A stretch of 64,000 nucleotides of DNA from Cryptomeria japonica (Eukaryota > Streptophyta > Pinopsida > Cupressales > Cupressaceae). The stretch is from contig NC_081413.1 in NCBI RefSeq assembly GCF_030272615.1, forward strand, positions 25,042,966-25,106,965, written 5' to 3'. Shown here piece by piece: positions 1-10,781 of this stretch (position 1 is the first letter of the stretch; each line of letters starts with the position of its first letter). A model generated the notes under the pieces. The model ran no database searches. It was not told the origin of the DNA and was given only the letters and a program-made list of their open reading frames with translations. The position numbers were made by a program, and so were the translations under genes.

Positions 1-925
1 TAAATCTTTAGCAAGCATAAGAGAGTCGTAACCATCTTTAACAGTGTACTTACCAGAAATATTCTTTGTCCAAATAAGTTCATCCTCAGAATCAGAAAGA
101 AATACAATTCTATCCCCCAAAATCTTTTCAAAATCTAATTTCATGCTTTGATCAACATCTAAGAAATCAATCGACTTCCATCTAGCTAGCTTAAGGGGTC
201 CACTAGTCACAATTTCAAAATAATCTGCTACAAAAACACCCCAAAGGGAGGAAAGAACAATGATCAGAGGAGACCAATCCCTAATATTCACCAAAGGTGT
301 GTGTCCATTCCATACTTCATCCCAAAATCTGACCTTTCTACCATTATGAACAATCCATGAGAGATGAGGCAAAATAACTGATCTACATTTACAAAGGAAA
401 TTCCAAATAGAAAAACCCGAAGGCAAATTTGAGACTTTAAAATGTACTCTCTCGGTCCATTATTTAAATATTTGGCAAACATAATCTGTGCCCATAAGGA
501 GCTAGGCTTGTCATATAATTTCCAAACCAACTTAGCACCTAAGGCTAAATTCTGATTCTCTAAACTCCAAATTCCTGTTCCCCCAAGTTCCTTAGACAAA
601 CATACCTTATCCCATGCAACTAAAGGGAGTTTCTTTTTGCCATCTTTATTATTGTTCCAAAGAAAATCTCTAAGAGTATCTTGTAAACTAACAATGGCTT
701 CTTTTAGAGACTTCAAAACAGACATGAGATATATGGGAACAACATTCAAAACAGACTTGATGAGAACAATTTTACCCGCCAAAGTTAACCATCTATGATT
801 CCATGAGAGAATTCTTTTAGAATTGACCGAAATAATCTTATCCCAAAAACCAATCTTATCCTGTTTAACAAAGAAAGGAATCCCAAGGTAAGTACATGGA
901 AGATTTCCAGTCTCAAATCCCAAAA
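1..925 (-). pseudogene. LINE ORF2, post-RT region and start of the zinc-binding domain
   Basis: After the frameshift the frame reads CTYLGIPF, then SWNHRWLTLAGKIVLIKSVLNVVPIYLMS and an ELGGTGIWSLENQNLALGAKLVWKL segment, all typical of the region behind the RT domain in plant LINE polyproteins. Another frameshift lies near 290-300. Past it the frame continues to the left edge with DELIWTKNISGKYTV, the usual entry to the zf-RVT domain. The RNase H or tail region lies outside the window. Confidence 0.85.
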
Positions 926-2287
926 GGATTGCAACCTATGCTGAACCAGTTGTGATGTATTAAGGAAAAAAATATTTGATTTATCACCATTCACTTTCTG
1001 ACCAAAAAATGATGCATAATTTTGTATTATTCCTTTAATCACTTTTGCCTCAACTAATGAAGCATGTCCAAATAATAGAGTATCATCTGCAAAGAGACAA
1101 TGAGAAATACTTTGGGGAATATTCTGAATCGTTATACCTTTCCAAATCCCCCCCACTTTAGCAACCCTAATAGCCCAATTAAAGGTTTCAGCTAGGAGAA
1201 TAAACAAAAAGGGAGAAAGGGAATCTCCTTGTCTCAAACCCCTAGAGGAAGTGAAAAAACCACAAGGAGAACCATTAATTAAAACCGAGAATCTAGCAGA
1301 AGAAATACATGCATGAATCCATTTGACCCAGGCCTTGGAAAAACCTAACTTCTCAAGAACAACACATAAAGCCCCCCACTCTACTCTATCATAAGCCTTC
1401 ATCATGTCTAGTTTAAGTATCATGGCCGAGGTTCTTTCGGTGGAAATAGAATGTAGCACCTCATGTGCTACAATTGCACCCTCTATCGTCTCCCATCCGG
1501 GAACAAAACCACCTTGCTCCAATGAAATGATCCTAGGTAGAATTTTCGCCAACCTAAGGGAAATTGCCTTCGTAAATATCTTATACAAAGTGTTACATAA
1601 AGCAATGGGGTGAAAGTCAGCAAAAGTCTTAGTATCCTCTTTTTTAGGAATAATTGCAATCATTGTAGTATTAAGTTCTTTTAAAATGGACCTATTTCTC
1701 CTAGATTCCTCAAGAGCCAATAAAACATCATTTCCCACAAAATCCCAACATTTCTGAAAAAATAAAGGAGTAAAACCATATGGTCCTGGGGCTTTATCTA
1801 GATTCATGGCAAAGATAGCACTCTTAACTTCTTCTAAGGAAAAGGGAGACATCAACATCTTATTGTCTTCCAAAGATACTAAAGGAGGAATATTAGATAT
1901 AATATCATTGTTGAGATTTCCATTTTCTGAAGATAATAATGACTTAAAAAACCTAACTGCCTCTGAAGCAATGTCCTCTGGCTCTGTCAATAAATTCTCA
2001 TTCTGACACTGAATACAAGATATCCTATTCTTACATCTTTTAATCTTAGTTGAAGAATAAAAAAAATTTGTGTTCCTGTCACCATCTAAAAGCCATAACT
2101 CTCTAGATTTTTGTCTCCAATAGATTTTCTTTCTAGCTAACACCTCCTCAAGCTCTAATTTTAGTGACTTCAATTCATCAAAAACTTGTGGCACCATATC
2201 ATGTTGAAGCACATGAGTATTAAAACACTCAATCGTATCTTGAATCCTTTGTTTCTTCTTAAAAATGTTTTTAAAATGCGAGATATT
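926..2287 (-). pseudogene. LINE ORF2, reverse transcriptase domain
   Basis: Non-LTR reverse transcriptase (RVT_1), continuing the endonuclease frame after the TGA. The ordered motifs are visible: APGPYGF (family usually GPDGF), the IIPKKEDTKTFADFHPIALCN region, LKLDMMKAYDRVEW with the first catalytic Asp, SRGLRQGDSLSPFLF, and LFADDTLLFG with the catalytic FADD. A one-base indel near 925-930 shifts the frame: the next domain (ETGNLPCTYLGIPF) is in another frame overlapping the last codons here. All catalytic motifs are intact although the protein is broken. Confidence 0.93.
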
Positions 2288-3169
2288 TCATTCCCTAATA
2301 TTCAATTTCAAATAACTTAACTTCTTAGCAATCTGAAACATACGGGACCCAGAACAAAAAGGAGTAGAATTCCACCATTTCATAAGTAGAGGTAAAAAGG
2401 AAGAATCCCTAAACCACATGTGCTCAAATTTAAATGGAGACTTAAAAGAAGCCCTATCCTCAATAACTGAAAGAGAAATTGGAAAATGATCAGAATCTAA
2501 GACCGGTAGAATAGAGGAAAAGAATTCAAAATCTGAATGAATCCAATTCTCAGATAACAAAAGTCGATCTAATCTCTCAGCAATCTGAGAAAAATCCCTT
2601 CTCATGTTTGTCCATGTGAAAACCCCATTCTGAGACTTACAATAAAAAAGGCTTATATCAGAAATGAAATCCCCAAAGTCATCCATAATCCTTTTATTAG
2701 GGAAAACACCTCCTCTTTTCTCATCTAAATCAGTGATAGCATTAAACTCACCCTCGAAGATAATAATGGAACCATGTTTTAAGGGAGAATAAATCCTCTT
2801 TAATTCACCCCATAACTTACTCTTCCCTTGAATTCTTGACGGAGCATAAATATTAAAAAACCAGAATTTAACCTTCGAAATCTTGCTTATAACTAGAGCC
2901 AACATCCAATTTGTAGTAGATGCCACTAACTGTACCTCAATATTATAATTATTCCAAAGTAGTGCCAAACCTCCTGAAGCACCACAAGCCGGAGAAGAAA
3001 GAAAATTCCACCTTCTCCAAGATGAAAAAACAAAATTAGCAGACTCCTTTGACAACTTTGTTTCTTGCAACATAAAAATATCACACTTAATTAAGTCCAT
3101 TTGGGACTTAATTAAGCGTCTCTTGTTAGGGGCATTTAAGCCCCTAACATTCCAAGAAATAATTCTCAT
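2288..3169 (-). pseudogene. LINE ORF2, AP-type endonuclease domain
   Basis: This endonuclease nicks target DNA to prime reverse transcription. I place the start at the ATG at 3169 because the family begins MRIISWN; an in-frame ATG at 3238 lies in junction sequence. Visible residues, counted from 3169, are Asn7 (SWNVRG), Glu36 (LQETK), Tyr108 (NIYAP), the FTWTN segment and Asp227-His228 (DSDHFP). The usual GDFN motif reads GEFN (140-143), replacing a catalytic Asp by Glu. The frame ends at a TGA (2288-2290) and then continues without a frame change into the RT domain, so the stop is a nonsense mutation of a single ORF2 protein, probably from TGG. Confidence 0.9.
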
Positions 3170-3638
3170 TTTCCTCAAGGGGAGGCCGAAGCTCCCCTCT
3201 TCCCAATAATCGGAGAATTTTTGCCTTCCCCAAAGCAACCTTGCAAATTACATTTCATAGCCCCTGATCTTGTCACAGGTGGACTAGTCACGAATCTTTT
3301 ACTCCTCTTTCTTTTTACACTTACAGGAGTTAGGCATGTTTTCTTAGGCCTACTAATTGAGACTGAATGCCTCCCTTAATTAAGCGTCTCTTGTTAGGGG
3401 CATTTAAGCCCCTAACATTCCAAGAAATAATTCTCATTTTCCTCAAGGGGAGGCCGAAGCTCCCCTCTTCCCAATAATCGGAGAATTTTTGCCTTCCCCA
3501 AAGCAACCTTGCAAATTACGTTTCATAGCCCCTGATCTTGTCACAGGTGGACTAGTCACGAATCTTTTACTCCTCTTTCTTTTTACACTTACAGGAGTTA
3601 GGCATGTTTTCTTAGGCCTACCAATTGAGACTGAATGC
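3107..3638. repeat. Tandem duplication (268-bp period) spanning the LINE ORF1/ORF2 junction
   Basis: Bases 3107-3370 recur at 3375-3638 with only two differences that I can see (a to g within the ttacatttc segment, and t to c within the ctaattgag segment). They are separated by four bases (ctcc). The duplicated segment contains the last codons of ORF1 and the first codons of ORF2 (MRIISWN...), so the start of ORF2 exists twice. The near identity suggests the duplication is recent relative to the other damage in the element. Confidence 0.95.
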
Positions 3639-5665
3639 AGGAGAAAGGGACAAAGTCTTTTGAATTCCAGCATCAATTTCCATTTGAGTCTTAAGATTAT
3701 TTGGAGGCCTACCTCTCCTAGGAGAAACCACCGATGGTGAAAAAACTGGAGTTGTTTGGACAATTGGTAAACTCTTGCATGACTTTGGAGAAGCTAGGAT
3801 AAATGGATTATCTTCAAAACCCAACTCTATTGTAGCCAAAACCGCAAAAGGATTAGCAGATGCAGAAATTGGAAGGGTCGAGTTTATACCCCCCAAATCA
3901 TTCTCAATTGAACAAACAACTCTATCAGTAATACCCTCATCCATTTGATGTGCATGATTGTTCAAAATATCATGTACTTGCTGAACCAAATTCTCATCTG
4001 GCATAATAATAGGGACAACCTCTGATGGATTACTATTCCCTAAGGAAGATTCATTAGCCATATTAATTTCAACATTCAGAGGGGAATTATTAGACACCAA
4101 ATTCTTAATTTCTTGAACTAGAGAAGCATCATTAGGAAAACCTATGGCAGGTACCTGCTTAATAGTTTCCATATCAACCACTACACTCTAAATTCACATT
4201 CTTTGAAGAATCCAAAACCTCCTTTTGAGTGCATGAAGACAAATTGTCGTCCTTACCCTTTGTGTGATTATTTGGCATCTTAGGGCAATCTATCATCAAT
4301 GGGTGATCTACTCCATTCATCGAGGGATTACCGTCCACTATACCCTCATTATTAGAAAATGTCTTAAGTAAAGACGAAAGTGAGACCGAACCCGAAGTGT
4401 GATCATTTGGTTTCCCAGAACTACGGATTATTTTCAAGATTAATGTGACCTATTTCTACCAATTTATGTGAAGAGACATTTCCACATCCTTCAATCGAAG
4501 GTCCCGCTGACAAACTATCTTTATTAAGGGATTTAGGGAAAGAGTCAACAACCTGCTGGTTTTTCTTAAAATCCATAAGTAAAGGAGCATCCAAAAGTAA
4601 AGGAGACTTAAGAAGCTCCTTATCTAATTTCTCAATTGACTGGCACCAAATACCATCATGAGACTTGATATTACAAGTACGGGGGCAAACATTGTTAGAG
4701 TTAATAAGAACACAAATTTTTACCAGAACCTCCCCCTCCACAAAGTCCATTTTAGATGTTAAAAAAGTTCCAATAGTATTTCCAATTTTCTCAAGAACAT
4801 CTGGATCCATAAATTCAAAAGGAATTTTAGGTAAACCAAACCAGAAAGGAATAAGTTTCGAACTAGACCAAGAAGGAACAGAAAAAGGTTTCCAAGCCGC
4901 AATTGAAATTAAATGTTTTCCAAACCAATGATGCGAAGTTCTTAATACCTCATTTCTGAAAGAAGGAGAATCAAAGACAATAATAAAAGCATTCACAGAC
5001 AATAATTGAAAATAATGCATATCCCCCCATCTATTCTGCAATTTATGATAAAGCTTTAACAAACTAATTTGATCACCCCAAATTTCCCCAAAAATAGCAT
5101 TTGTATGCAAACAATTCGCTTTCTTATCGACATAAGAACCTAAAAGATCGATACAAGGGATAGGAGCCCAAACCTGTGATGAAGAAACCTCGGGTAGAAT
5201 AGGATCAAATGGAATCTTACTTACCTTTTCCGGACTAGCTTCCTTGAGGTTCACATTTACCTTATTTCCCACCTGCTCTGAAGAAACAGAAACCCTAGCC
5301 GCAGTCTCTTTATTTGCCAAGCCAACAACCCTAGCAAACGTTCACTGATTGCGCAAATCCAAAGACCATTTCCTCGAAAATCCCTTGAATTGCTTCTCAG
5401 AATTCCCATGATTTGCACCATTATTAAAACGCCCTTGAGTGAATCTCCTTCCATTGTTATTCTGCCTCCATGCCACACTGCGTCTGTTCCCAAAGAAGCC
5501 TTGAAAGTATTTTGAAGCTGGCTGAAAAACCTTGTTATTTCCTCTCCGGTTTACCTGTATCGCCATGTCCTTCCATCTACCTTTCGTGTAGACCCACGGC
5601 GGAACATGAGACGGGTCTTCCCAGCGCACATCCGCCCATGAACCCAAATGTCCTCTATCAGCCAT
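3618..5665 (-). pseudogene. LINE ORF1 protein (DUF4283-like), frameshifted
   Basis: ORF1 of plant LINEs encodes an RNA-binding protein that coats the element RNA before integration. The ATG at 5665 opens a basic, Asn/Arg/Gly-rich N-terminus. A TGA at 5342-5344 interrupts it, and the same frame continues, so CGA-to-TGA is a likely cause. From about 5320 to 4421 comes the recognisable DUF4283-like core, with motifs such as FGEIWG, HHWFGKHLI and WFGLPKIPFEF. Frame then changes near 4430 and again near 4185. The low-complexity C-terminal half runs to about 3640, where the duplicated junction begins. No CCHC zinc knuckle is obvious in the remaining C-terminal part. Recognition rests on the core motifs and on the adjacent ORF2. 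Confidence 0.8.
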
Positions 5666-6362
5666 GTCCGATCACTGTAAACATGTACTTTTGTGCTAGC
5701 TTGCTAATCTATTTATGTCTATTTATGTTGAATCTTGTGAATTTCAGTTTTGCGTTTTTTATTTCGGTTTGTAACATACCAAGTCATATATGCTGCTCTA
5801 GCAGAAAATAATAGAGAGGAGCACAAACACAAATATTAAAATGATGTCAAATCAAAGCATAAGTAATTCTTCTTTTTGAAACTGAGAAATTGTTCCTAGG
5901 AATTAACATCCATTCTCTTCAATGACGGAACAAATGAGAGAAATGGGAGAGCCACGTTATTTTATCTCTCGTCCCAATGAATGACAGCCCCCAATGACTG
6001 TGCCCTACCGACATTGAGACACCAATTATAATACAGAATGTTATTTAATTCTAACTTTTTCATCTACTTGAAAGCGTACTTACTGCGCACAAATTTCCAA
6101 ATGGGGGTTGGGTGGGAAAGCATGAAGTCTTTCAGATGTCTCAAACAATCCCTAAATAGACTTACCCATAGTTTAAACATTAATATCTAAATAAATTTAT
6201 TGAAAGATTAACAACATGATTGCACTTTTGACTCTACACGATGACTTGCGTAGGGTGTATAATTGATATATTAAAAAAAATAAGTCCAAGAAAATCCATT
6301 GTTATTAAAGTCTCTGATGATCCATTTATGTCTCGATGAATAAGAATGGCATTCAGCATTGA

Positions 6363-6458
6363 GTGCTGTGGCCCGCCACGCAATGCATTGGTCCCCCAAT
6401 ACTATGTGGCCAATCTCTACACAGATTTTTCTTTTATTTTTTTGGTTTCCTATAAAAA
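6363..6458 (+). promoter_or_regulatory. Predicted promoter of hairpin gene A
   Basis: The conserved block starting tgctgtggcccgccacgcaa, which includes an inverted CCAAT (gcattggt), leads to a TATA box, TATAAAAA, at 6451-6458. The other copies have TATAAATA here. The hairpin starts at 6519. Transcription would be expected to start about 25-30 nt after the TATA box, near 6481-6488. Confidence 0.6.
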
Positions 6459-6518
6459 CCCATGCAACCAAATAATTCAAGCATTGCAGCGAAAATTGAG
6501 AGAACAAATTGCTCATTC

Positions 6519-6615
6519 CTTTCAGAAGCCGTAGTTTGGCACGATCCAATGAGCATTTGTTTCACTACTTGATATAAGTGCTATTGTACCGTGCCAAGCT
6601 GCGTGCATCTGAAAG
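6519..6615 (+). ncRNA. Candidate pri-miRNA hairpin, copy A
   Basis: Bases from CTTTCAGAAGCC (6519) to GCATCTGAAAG (6615) fold into one long stem: the 5' arm pairs with the 3' arm almost throughout, with a few mismatches and single-base bulges, around a loop of about 21 nt. The candidate 5p product, 6535-6555, begins TTTGGCACGATCC and is identical in all five hairpins. The 3' arm has CTATTGTACCGTGCCAAGCT, where the other copies have GCACC. The 97-nt length matches all other copies exactly. MicroRNA function is inferred from foldback, promoter and conservation. Confidence 0.65.
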
Positions 6616-8499
6616 TGGTTTGCAACATGTTTAGGTATTTATCAAGTAAGATGGTTGGGATCTCTCTATATATTGTATATAAAAAGTGGTAAAGATTATT
6701 GACTTGAAGCAATGTTTCTTTTGAATGAACAAACAAGCACAGCAAATAGTTTTGGTCTATACAATATATCTCATATTATTCTCAATTTTTAGAGTTATTT
6801 ACCGTTTGATAGAGAATAGAATGTTCATTTCGTCTCTGCTATTCTCAAGGAAGTTTTTTCGGAAAAAATGCATTGTCCTCATTGATATCTATAATCTCAC
6901 TTTATTAAAATGCAGATTCCATTGTAAGATTTAGACATCATTCTCAAATAAGCTTATTTATCGTCCAACGTTTAGGAACTCTCTGTTTTTAACCAGATCT
7001 AAGGAAACACAACGTTTGAACTGAGAATAACCAGGACAGATTGTTTTGAATGAACTAGAAGGCACAGCAGACGATTTTGGTTTATTCCTTGTATGTTTTA
7101 TTCATCTCATTTTTAAGATTTCTATTAAATCCCATGAAAGTATCTGCTTTTTGATAGAGGATAGAAATTTGATTTCTTCTCCGCTAATTTCATGGAAGTT
7201 ATGTGCAAGAAGATGGAACATAGGTATTATGACAGAGAGCAAGGTATTATATCACTGTGATCTAGACCTTTAAAAAACTGTCAATAGAGCACTGTCATGA
7301 ATGTAGATCATAAAGTTGTTCACAAATTTAAAACTTAAAAGTTGTAATTTATGATTGTTTTTAATATTCTTGTAATTAATTATTCAAGTTAAATTTAGAA
7401 GACAAATGAATATTACAGTATATGCCCATGCAGTAGCATCCAAAATAATTTGTAAGCGAAAGAATCGATATTGCACGCTTTTTTTCCGGTTTCTGTTAAA
7501 TGAAGAGTTTTTTCATCGACAGATTAAATCTTTTAAGAAAACTGGAAAGATTTTTTATATATGATCTCAAATTAGGGGTTGACCCCCAACAGTAATCGAT
7601 CTGGTTCGCTCATCGACGAGGTTTTATATGTGGTACCAAATTAGGGTTGACAAAGAGCGTCCAAAGCTTCCCAACATTAAAGAGAATATAGACTTGTTAC
7701 AGTAATTGGGTTTCATTAGCTTTAAGTACGTGATCATTAATGACCTTGGTATGCGTTATACGCCGGCACACCTTATATAAACAAAGATTTCAAGAACACA
7801 TTATATAGAACACATCAAACACAAACTGCAAAAGATATCAACCACTTTGATAAACTATTCTAAGTTTTCAGTGTTGAAACGTTCGTTAATCAATCTTTCA
7901 AGGTTGGTGCAACTATGTCCCTTGGAGGGTGGCAGGGCCCCTATAATTCTATGGTAGAGTGAGGTAGATTGATTTGTGGAAGGCTACCCTATTGCCACCC
8001 ACCAACCCTAGGGAATCCCATAGAGTAAGGAACACTCTGAACTTTAGTATGGCTCATCATAAAACTATGTCCCTTAATTATTCTGCAGTTCAATAATCAT
8101 TCTCTAAGGTTTGGAAACTATATGATCATTTGATCATACAAACACCTTTGATGCAAAACTATTACATGTTGCCTTATTATATAGATGGCTTTTAAACATT
8201 TCTAGAATCTAGGTCAATTTGTCAAAAATAAAAAATAATCAATGTTTTTTTCTCTTCATCCTTATTTTGTTTCCTTCTAAAATATTCAATTTTAAACTTG
8301 TCTTTCTCATTTAATAATTGGTTGTGTGAGAAATTACATATTCCAATACTCCCTCTTGATTTTTATTACAAACGTGTGAGCATTCACAATACCCAAATCC
8401 ATTAACCAATTCTTTCATCAATTGATTTTCAAATATTAAAAGCTTTAATTTGGAAATATTGTTCCTATAAACTCACTATTTGTTGTTTTCTATTTTTCA

Positions 8500-9330
8500 T
8501 TTCTTACAAGATAAAGATTTCATTTGACCCAAAATATTTGTTATCCTTTTTGAATAGTCAAACCCATCTTAGATTCATTCTCCCAATCCCTATTCCAACT
8601 CATATTTTCAAAATGATTTCTCAAGCCACAAACACTACAAGTGTGTAAATCTCATCACATCGTTTCTATTTCTTTCCTTATTACAATGAGAACATTGATG
8701 CACAATTTCTTTGAATTGATTTGTTTGAACCTGTAACACCTATAGTATCATTTCCTTTATTTTTTACACATCCAAGGCCCTCATACTTTGGCATCACTAT
8801 TGGCTCAATGAGATCTTTGATTCCTTGCTCATACTTTCCTAATACTCGCCTTTCATATCCCATTCATTTTATAATCTTGAAATCAACAATTTTTTTCAAA
8901 AAAAAATTATTCTCATTTCATAACAACTTTTGTAGATTCAAACAAATTATTATCTTTATCCTTATCATCAAAAACAAATCCAGCTATATCACACAAACCA
9001 ATTGATTGATCAAAAGAACACAAATCTTTTGTCCCACACGAGACATCACAAAATGGTGGGTTAAATTTCAAAAACATTTTATTTTTCCAACAACTTTATC
9101 TTTTCTACTAAATATTCATTTTCCTTCTTAACATCATCAAACAAATTCAATCTTTCTTTTATATTTTACTTTTTTCTTGATCATTCTCTAAACTTTTTTC
9201 AAGATTATCGCTTTTGCAAAAATATTCATATTTATTTTCTAAAATCCTTTAAATTTGTTATCAAATTTTTGAATTACATTTATTGTTGTAACTAATCCTA
9301 CAGTAGCTGTAGCTATAGCTTTTTCTTTAG
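8500..9330 (-). pseudogene. Copia gag-linker-like relic
   Basis: Low-complexity, Lys/Glu/Asn-rich reading (for example LENKYEYFCKSDNLEKSLEND near 9150-9240) resembles the coiled-coil linker that follows gag in many plant copia elements. A short frame at 8863-8681 contains PKYEGLGCVKNKG, like the GLG segment seen in such linkers. Stops are frequent. A similar stretch lies at 54257-54469. The order relative to the protease segment at 9399-9686 is unusual, so this may belong to a second nested copy. Recognition is weak. Confidence 0.3.
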
Positions 9331-9398
9331 GGGTGTCTTTAATTACCTAAGTTCATTCCTACAATCTATTTCTAAGAACACTATGACATTTTCTAAGA

Positions 9399-9686
9399 CT
9401 AATATTTGACTTCCTCACATGAATTCACATTGGTGGATTTATTTTTTATTTGGCAAATTTTTACATAGAATACTACTGCAAGTCTCAATACTAATCTAAC
9501 TACTCCACCATCATACCTTTCCATGCTTACAAATTTTCTTTTGTCACCGGTCATATGATGTGAACAACTGCCATTAATCACCCATTCAGCCTTTTCTTCT
9601 ACCTTAGCAACCAAAGCTCTCTCCTCAACAGAAAAACTAGTGTAATCAATAGACACAATTCTATCCTCTTTAATGGCAATAAACAT
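9399..9686 (-). pseudogene. Copia protease-like segment with altered active site
   Basis: The frame contains EEKAEWVINGSCSHHMTGDK, matching the N-terminal active-site region of copia proteases, usually W-(V/I)-x-D-S-G-(C/A)-S-x-H-M-T. Here the catalytic D-S-G reads N-G-S, so the aspartic protease would be inactive. It follows the gag frame directly (9702) and loses similarity after about 35 residues. Nothing recognisable of integrase follows. Confidence 0.65.
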
Positions 9687-9701
9687 AAATTCATCTTCTT
9701 C

Positions 9702-10725
9702 TTATTCATCATCTGTAGAACCTTCATCTACAGCATAATAACACTTCTTTTGGTTCCTAAACTTCCGATTAGACTTATAAAGCTTATCATACTTCTCATA
9801 TCTATCATTCATATCATGCTTATCAAACTTATCATATTTGTCATACTTAGCCATTATCTCCGGACATCTAGAAGCAAAATGTCCTATCCTATTACAAGAA
9901 AAACAATTCAAGGGCAAATTTCCATCATACTTACCGACACCTTTAGGCAATCTTCGAGCAATTAGTGCTTCAAGCTCATCAAGCTCTCTTTCTTTCTCTG
10001 CTATCTCTCTTCTTTCTCTTTCATATCTAGATATCTTGCACTTATCGGGATCATATTTCTGCTTACCGAACATAGATGCTGATGCTTTGAATGTTGTCTC
10101 AGACTTTCCATGTGATTCTCCAAATTCACTCAGCTCAAATGCAGCAAGTTTTCCAACCAACACATCTCTTGTCACTGTAGTTACACTCCATATGTCATCA
10201 ATAGTGGTAACCTTATGTTTATAAGCATGAGGCAAAGATCGCAACACCTTAGCAGCAATATCATCTTCTTCAATCTTCCACCAACAGATCTGATATCAAG
10301 GACAAGATCATTCACCAAGTAGTCATCTATGAATGTATGTTCTCATCATCTCCAATCCTCAATGTCTCATACCTTCCTTTTAAACTTTGCAACTTAGCAA
10401 CTTTCACTTGACTATCACCTTCATACAGGATTTCAAGCTTCACTCAGATCTCATGTGCGGTCTAAAATTCCATAACATTTGTCATTTCAGAATTAGTCAA
10501 GGCATTGAGAAATGCTTCATTCACTCTGATGTTATACTCAGCTTCCTTAACCTCATTAGGAGTGGATGGTCCATACTGAGCAACAACATAGGCATTCTCA
10601 CTAGTCTTCCAATAATCTTCTTTAAGACATTTCAAATGCACCTCTGTCCATCTCTTCCACATAGTATAGTTGTTTCCATCAAACCTCAAACTATCCTTCT
10701 TGAAAATAATACCTTGAGTTGCCAT
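9702..10725 (-). pseudogene. Copia gag polyprotein (UBN2/DUF4219-like with CCHC zinc knuckle)
   Basis: The nucleocapsid precursor of a copia element. I take the start as the ATG at 10725 (MATQGIIFKKDSLRFDGNNY), 43 nt past the primer site. The N-terminal part (FDGNNYTMWK) is DUF4219-like. It ends at a TAG near 10462 in the MEF-TAHEI segment; the same frame then reads TAHEI, a TGA where the family has Trp, and VKLEILYEGDSQVKVAKLQ. A frameshift near 10260 leads to LRSLPHAYKHKV, a charged coiled coil (ERERREIAEKERELDELEAL), and a CCHC knuckle CFSCNRIGHFASRC (residues 115-128 of the 10247 frame). The C-terminus has repeated KYDKYDKFDKHD. Confidence 0.85.
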
Positions 10726-10767
10726 CCTAGATCTCCTCAAGTGATTAAGCTTCTATCGAAGGATCTA

Positions 10768-10779
10768 GTTCTGATACCA
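10768..10779 (-). promoter_or_regulatory. Retrotransposon primer-binding site (initiator Met tRNA type)
   Basis: On the minus strand TGGTATCAGAAC begins two bases after the LTR end (CTAACA at 10782-10787). TGGTATCAGAGC is the usual plant copia primer site complementary to initiator tRNA-Met, so there is one change near the 3' end. Confidence 0.85.
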
Positions 10780-10781
10780 AT

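Larger units (their letters stand above)
1..5690 (-). mobile_element. Plant L1-type LINE retrotransposon, decayed, 3' end beyond the window
   Basis: Reading from about 5690 leftwards, the element carries an ORF1 (nucleic-acid binding, DUF4283-like) and an ORF2 with an AP-type endonuclease, a reverse transcriptase and the start of the zinc-binding post-RT region. This is the order of plant non-LTR retrotransposons. The 5' boundary is placed just upstream of the ORF1 start at 5665, because sequence from about 5740 belongs to a different repeat (copy A). The 3' end is not in the window. The copy is dead: it has nonsense codons, several frameshifts and a 268-bp-period duplication at the ORF1/ORF2 junction. 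The exact 5' end is uncertain by some tens of bases. Confidence 0.9.
5740..8345 (+). repeat. Locus repeat, copy A (hairpin-bearing unit, plus orientation)
   Basis: A unit of about 2.6 kb homologous to 49590-52530 (copy D) in the same orientation, and to copies C, E and F in the opposite one. Order: an upstream module (starting around gtttgtaacataccaagtc), a conserved promoter block with TATA box, the 97-nt hairpin, then a downstream module with conserved blocks (aatgcattgtcctcattgat, ttattaaaatgcag, GGGGTTGACCCC at 7575-7586). The module with gaatgaac and TTTGATAGAG is duplicated within the copy (6725-6950 and 7045-7210). No protein-coding frame is conserved between copies. I infer a duplicated non-coding gene, though a non-autonomous transposon is possible. 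Confidence 0.85.

Noticed and set aside
1404-2006. Plus-strand frames within the LINE reverse transcriptase
   Set aside because: Antisense shadows of ORF2.
6271-6549. Similar 60-95-codon frames antisense to the hairpin units (also 50077-50376, 40233-40445, 62466-62672), suggesting a conserved small protein
   Set aside because: They are similar because the DNA is duplicated. Starts, ends and frames are not maintained, and B and E lack them. The foldback explains the conservation better.
6576-6600. Calling the hairpins MIR171 genes
   Set aside because: Only the central core of the 3' arm matches. The 5p segment is the better conserved arm, and the full 21-nt mature sequence is not present.
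9750-10224. Plus-strand frames opposite the copia gag
   Set aside because: Shadow frames. The minus strand has the zinc knuckle and gag motifs.
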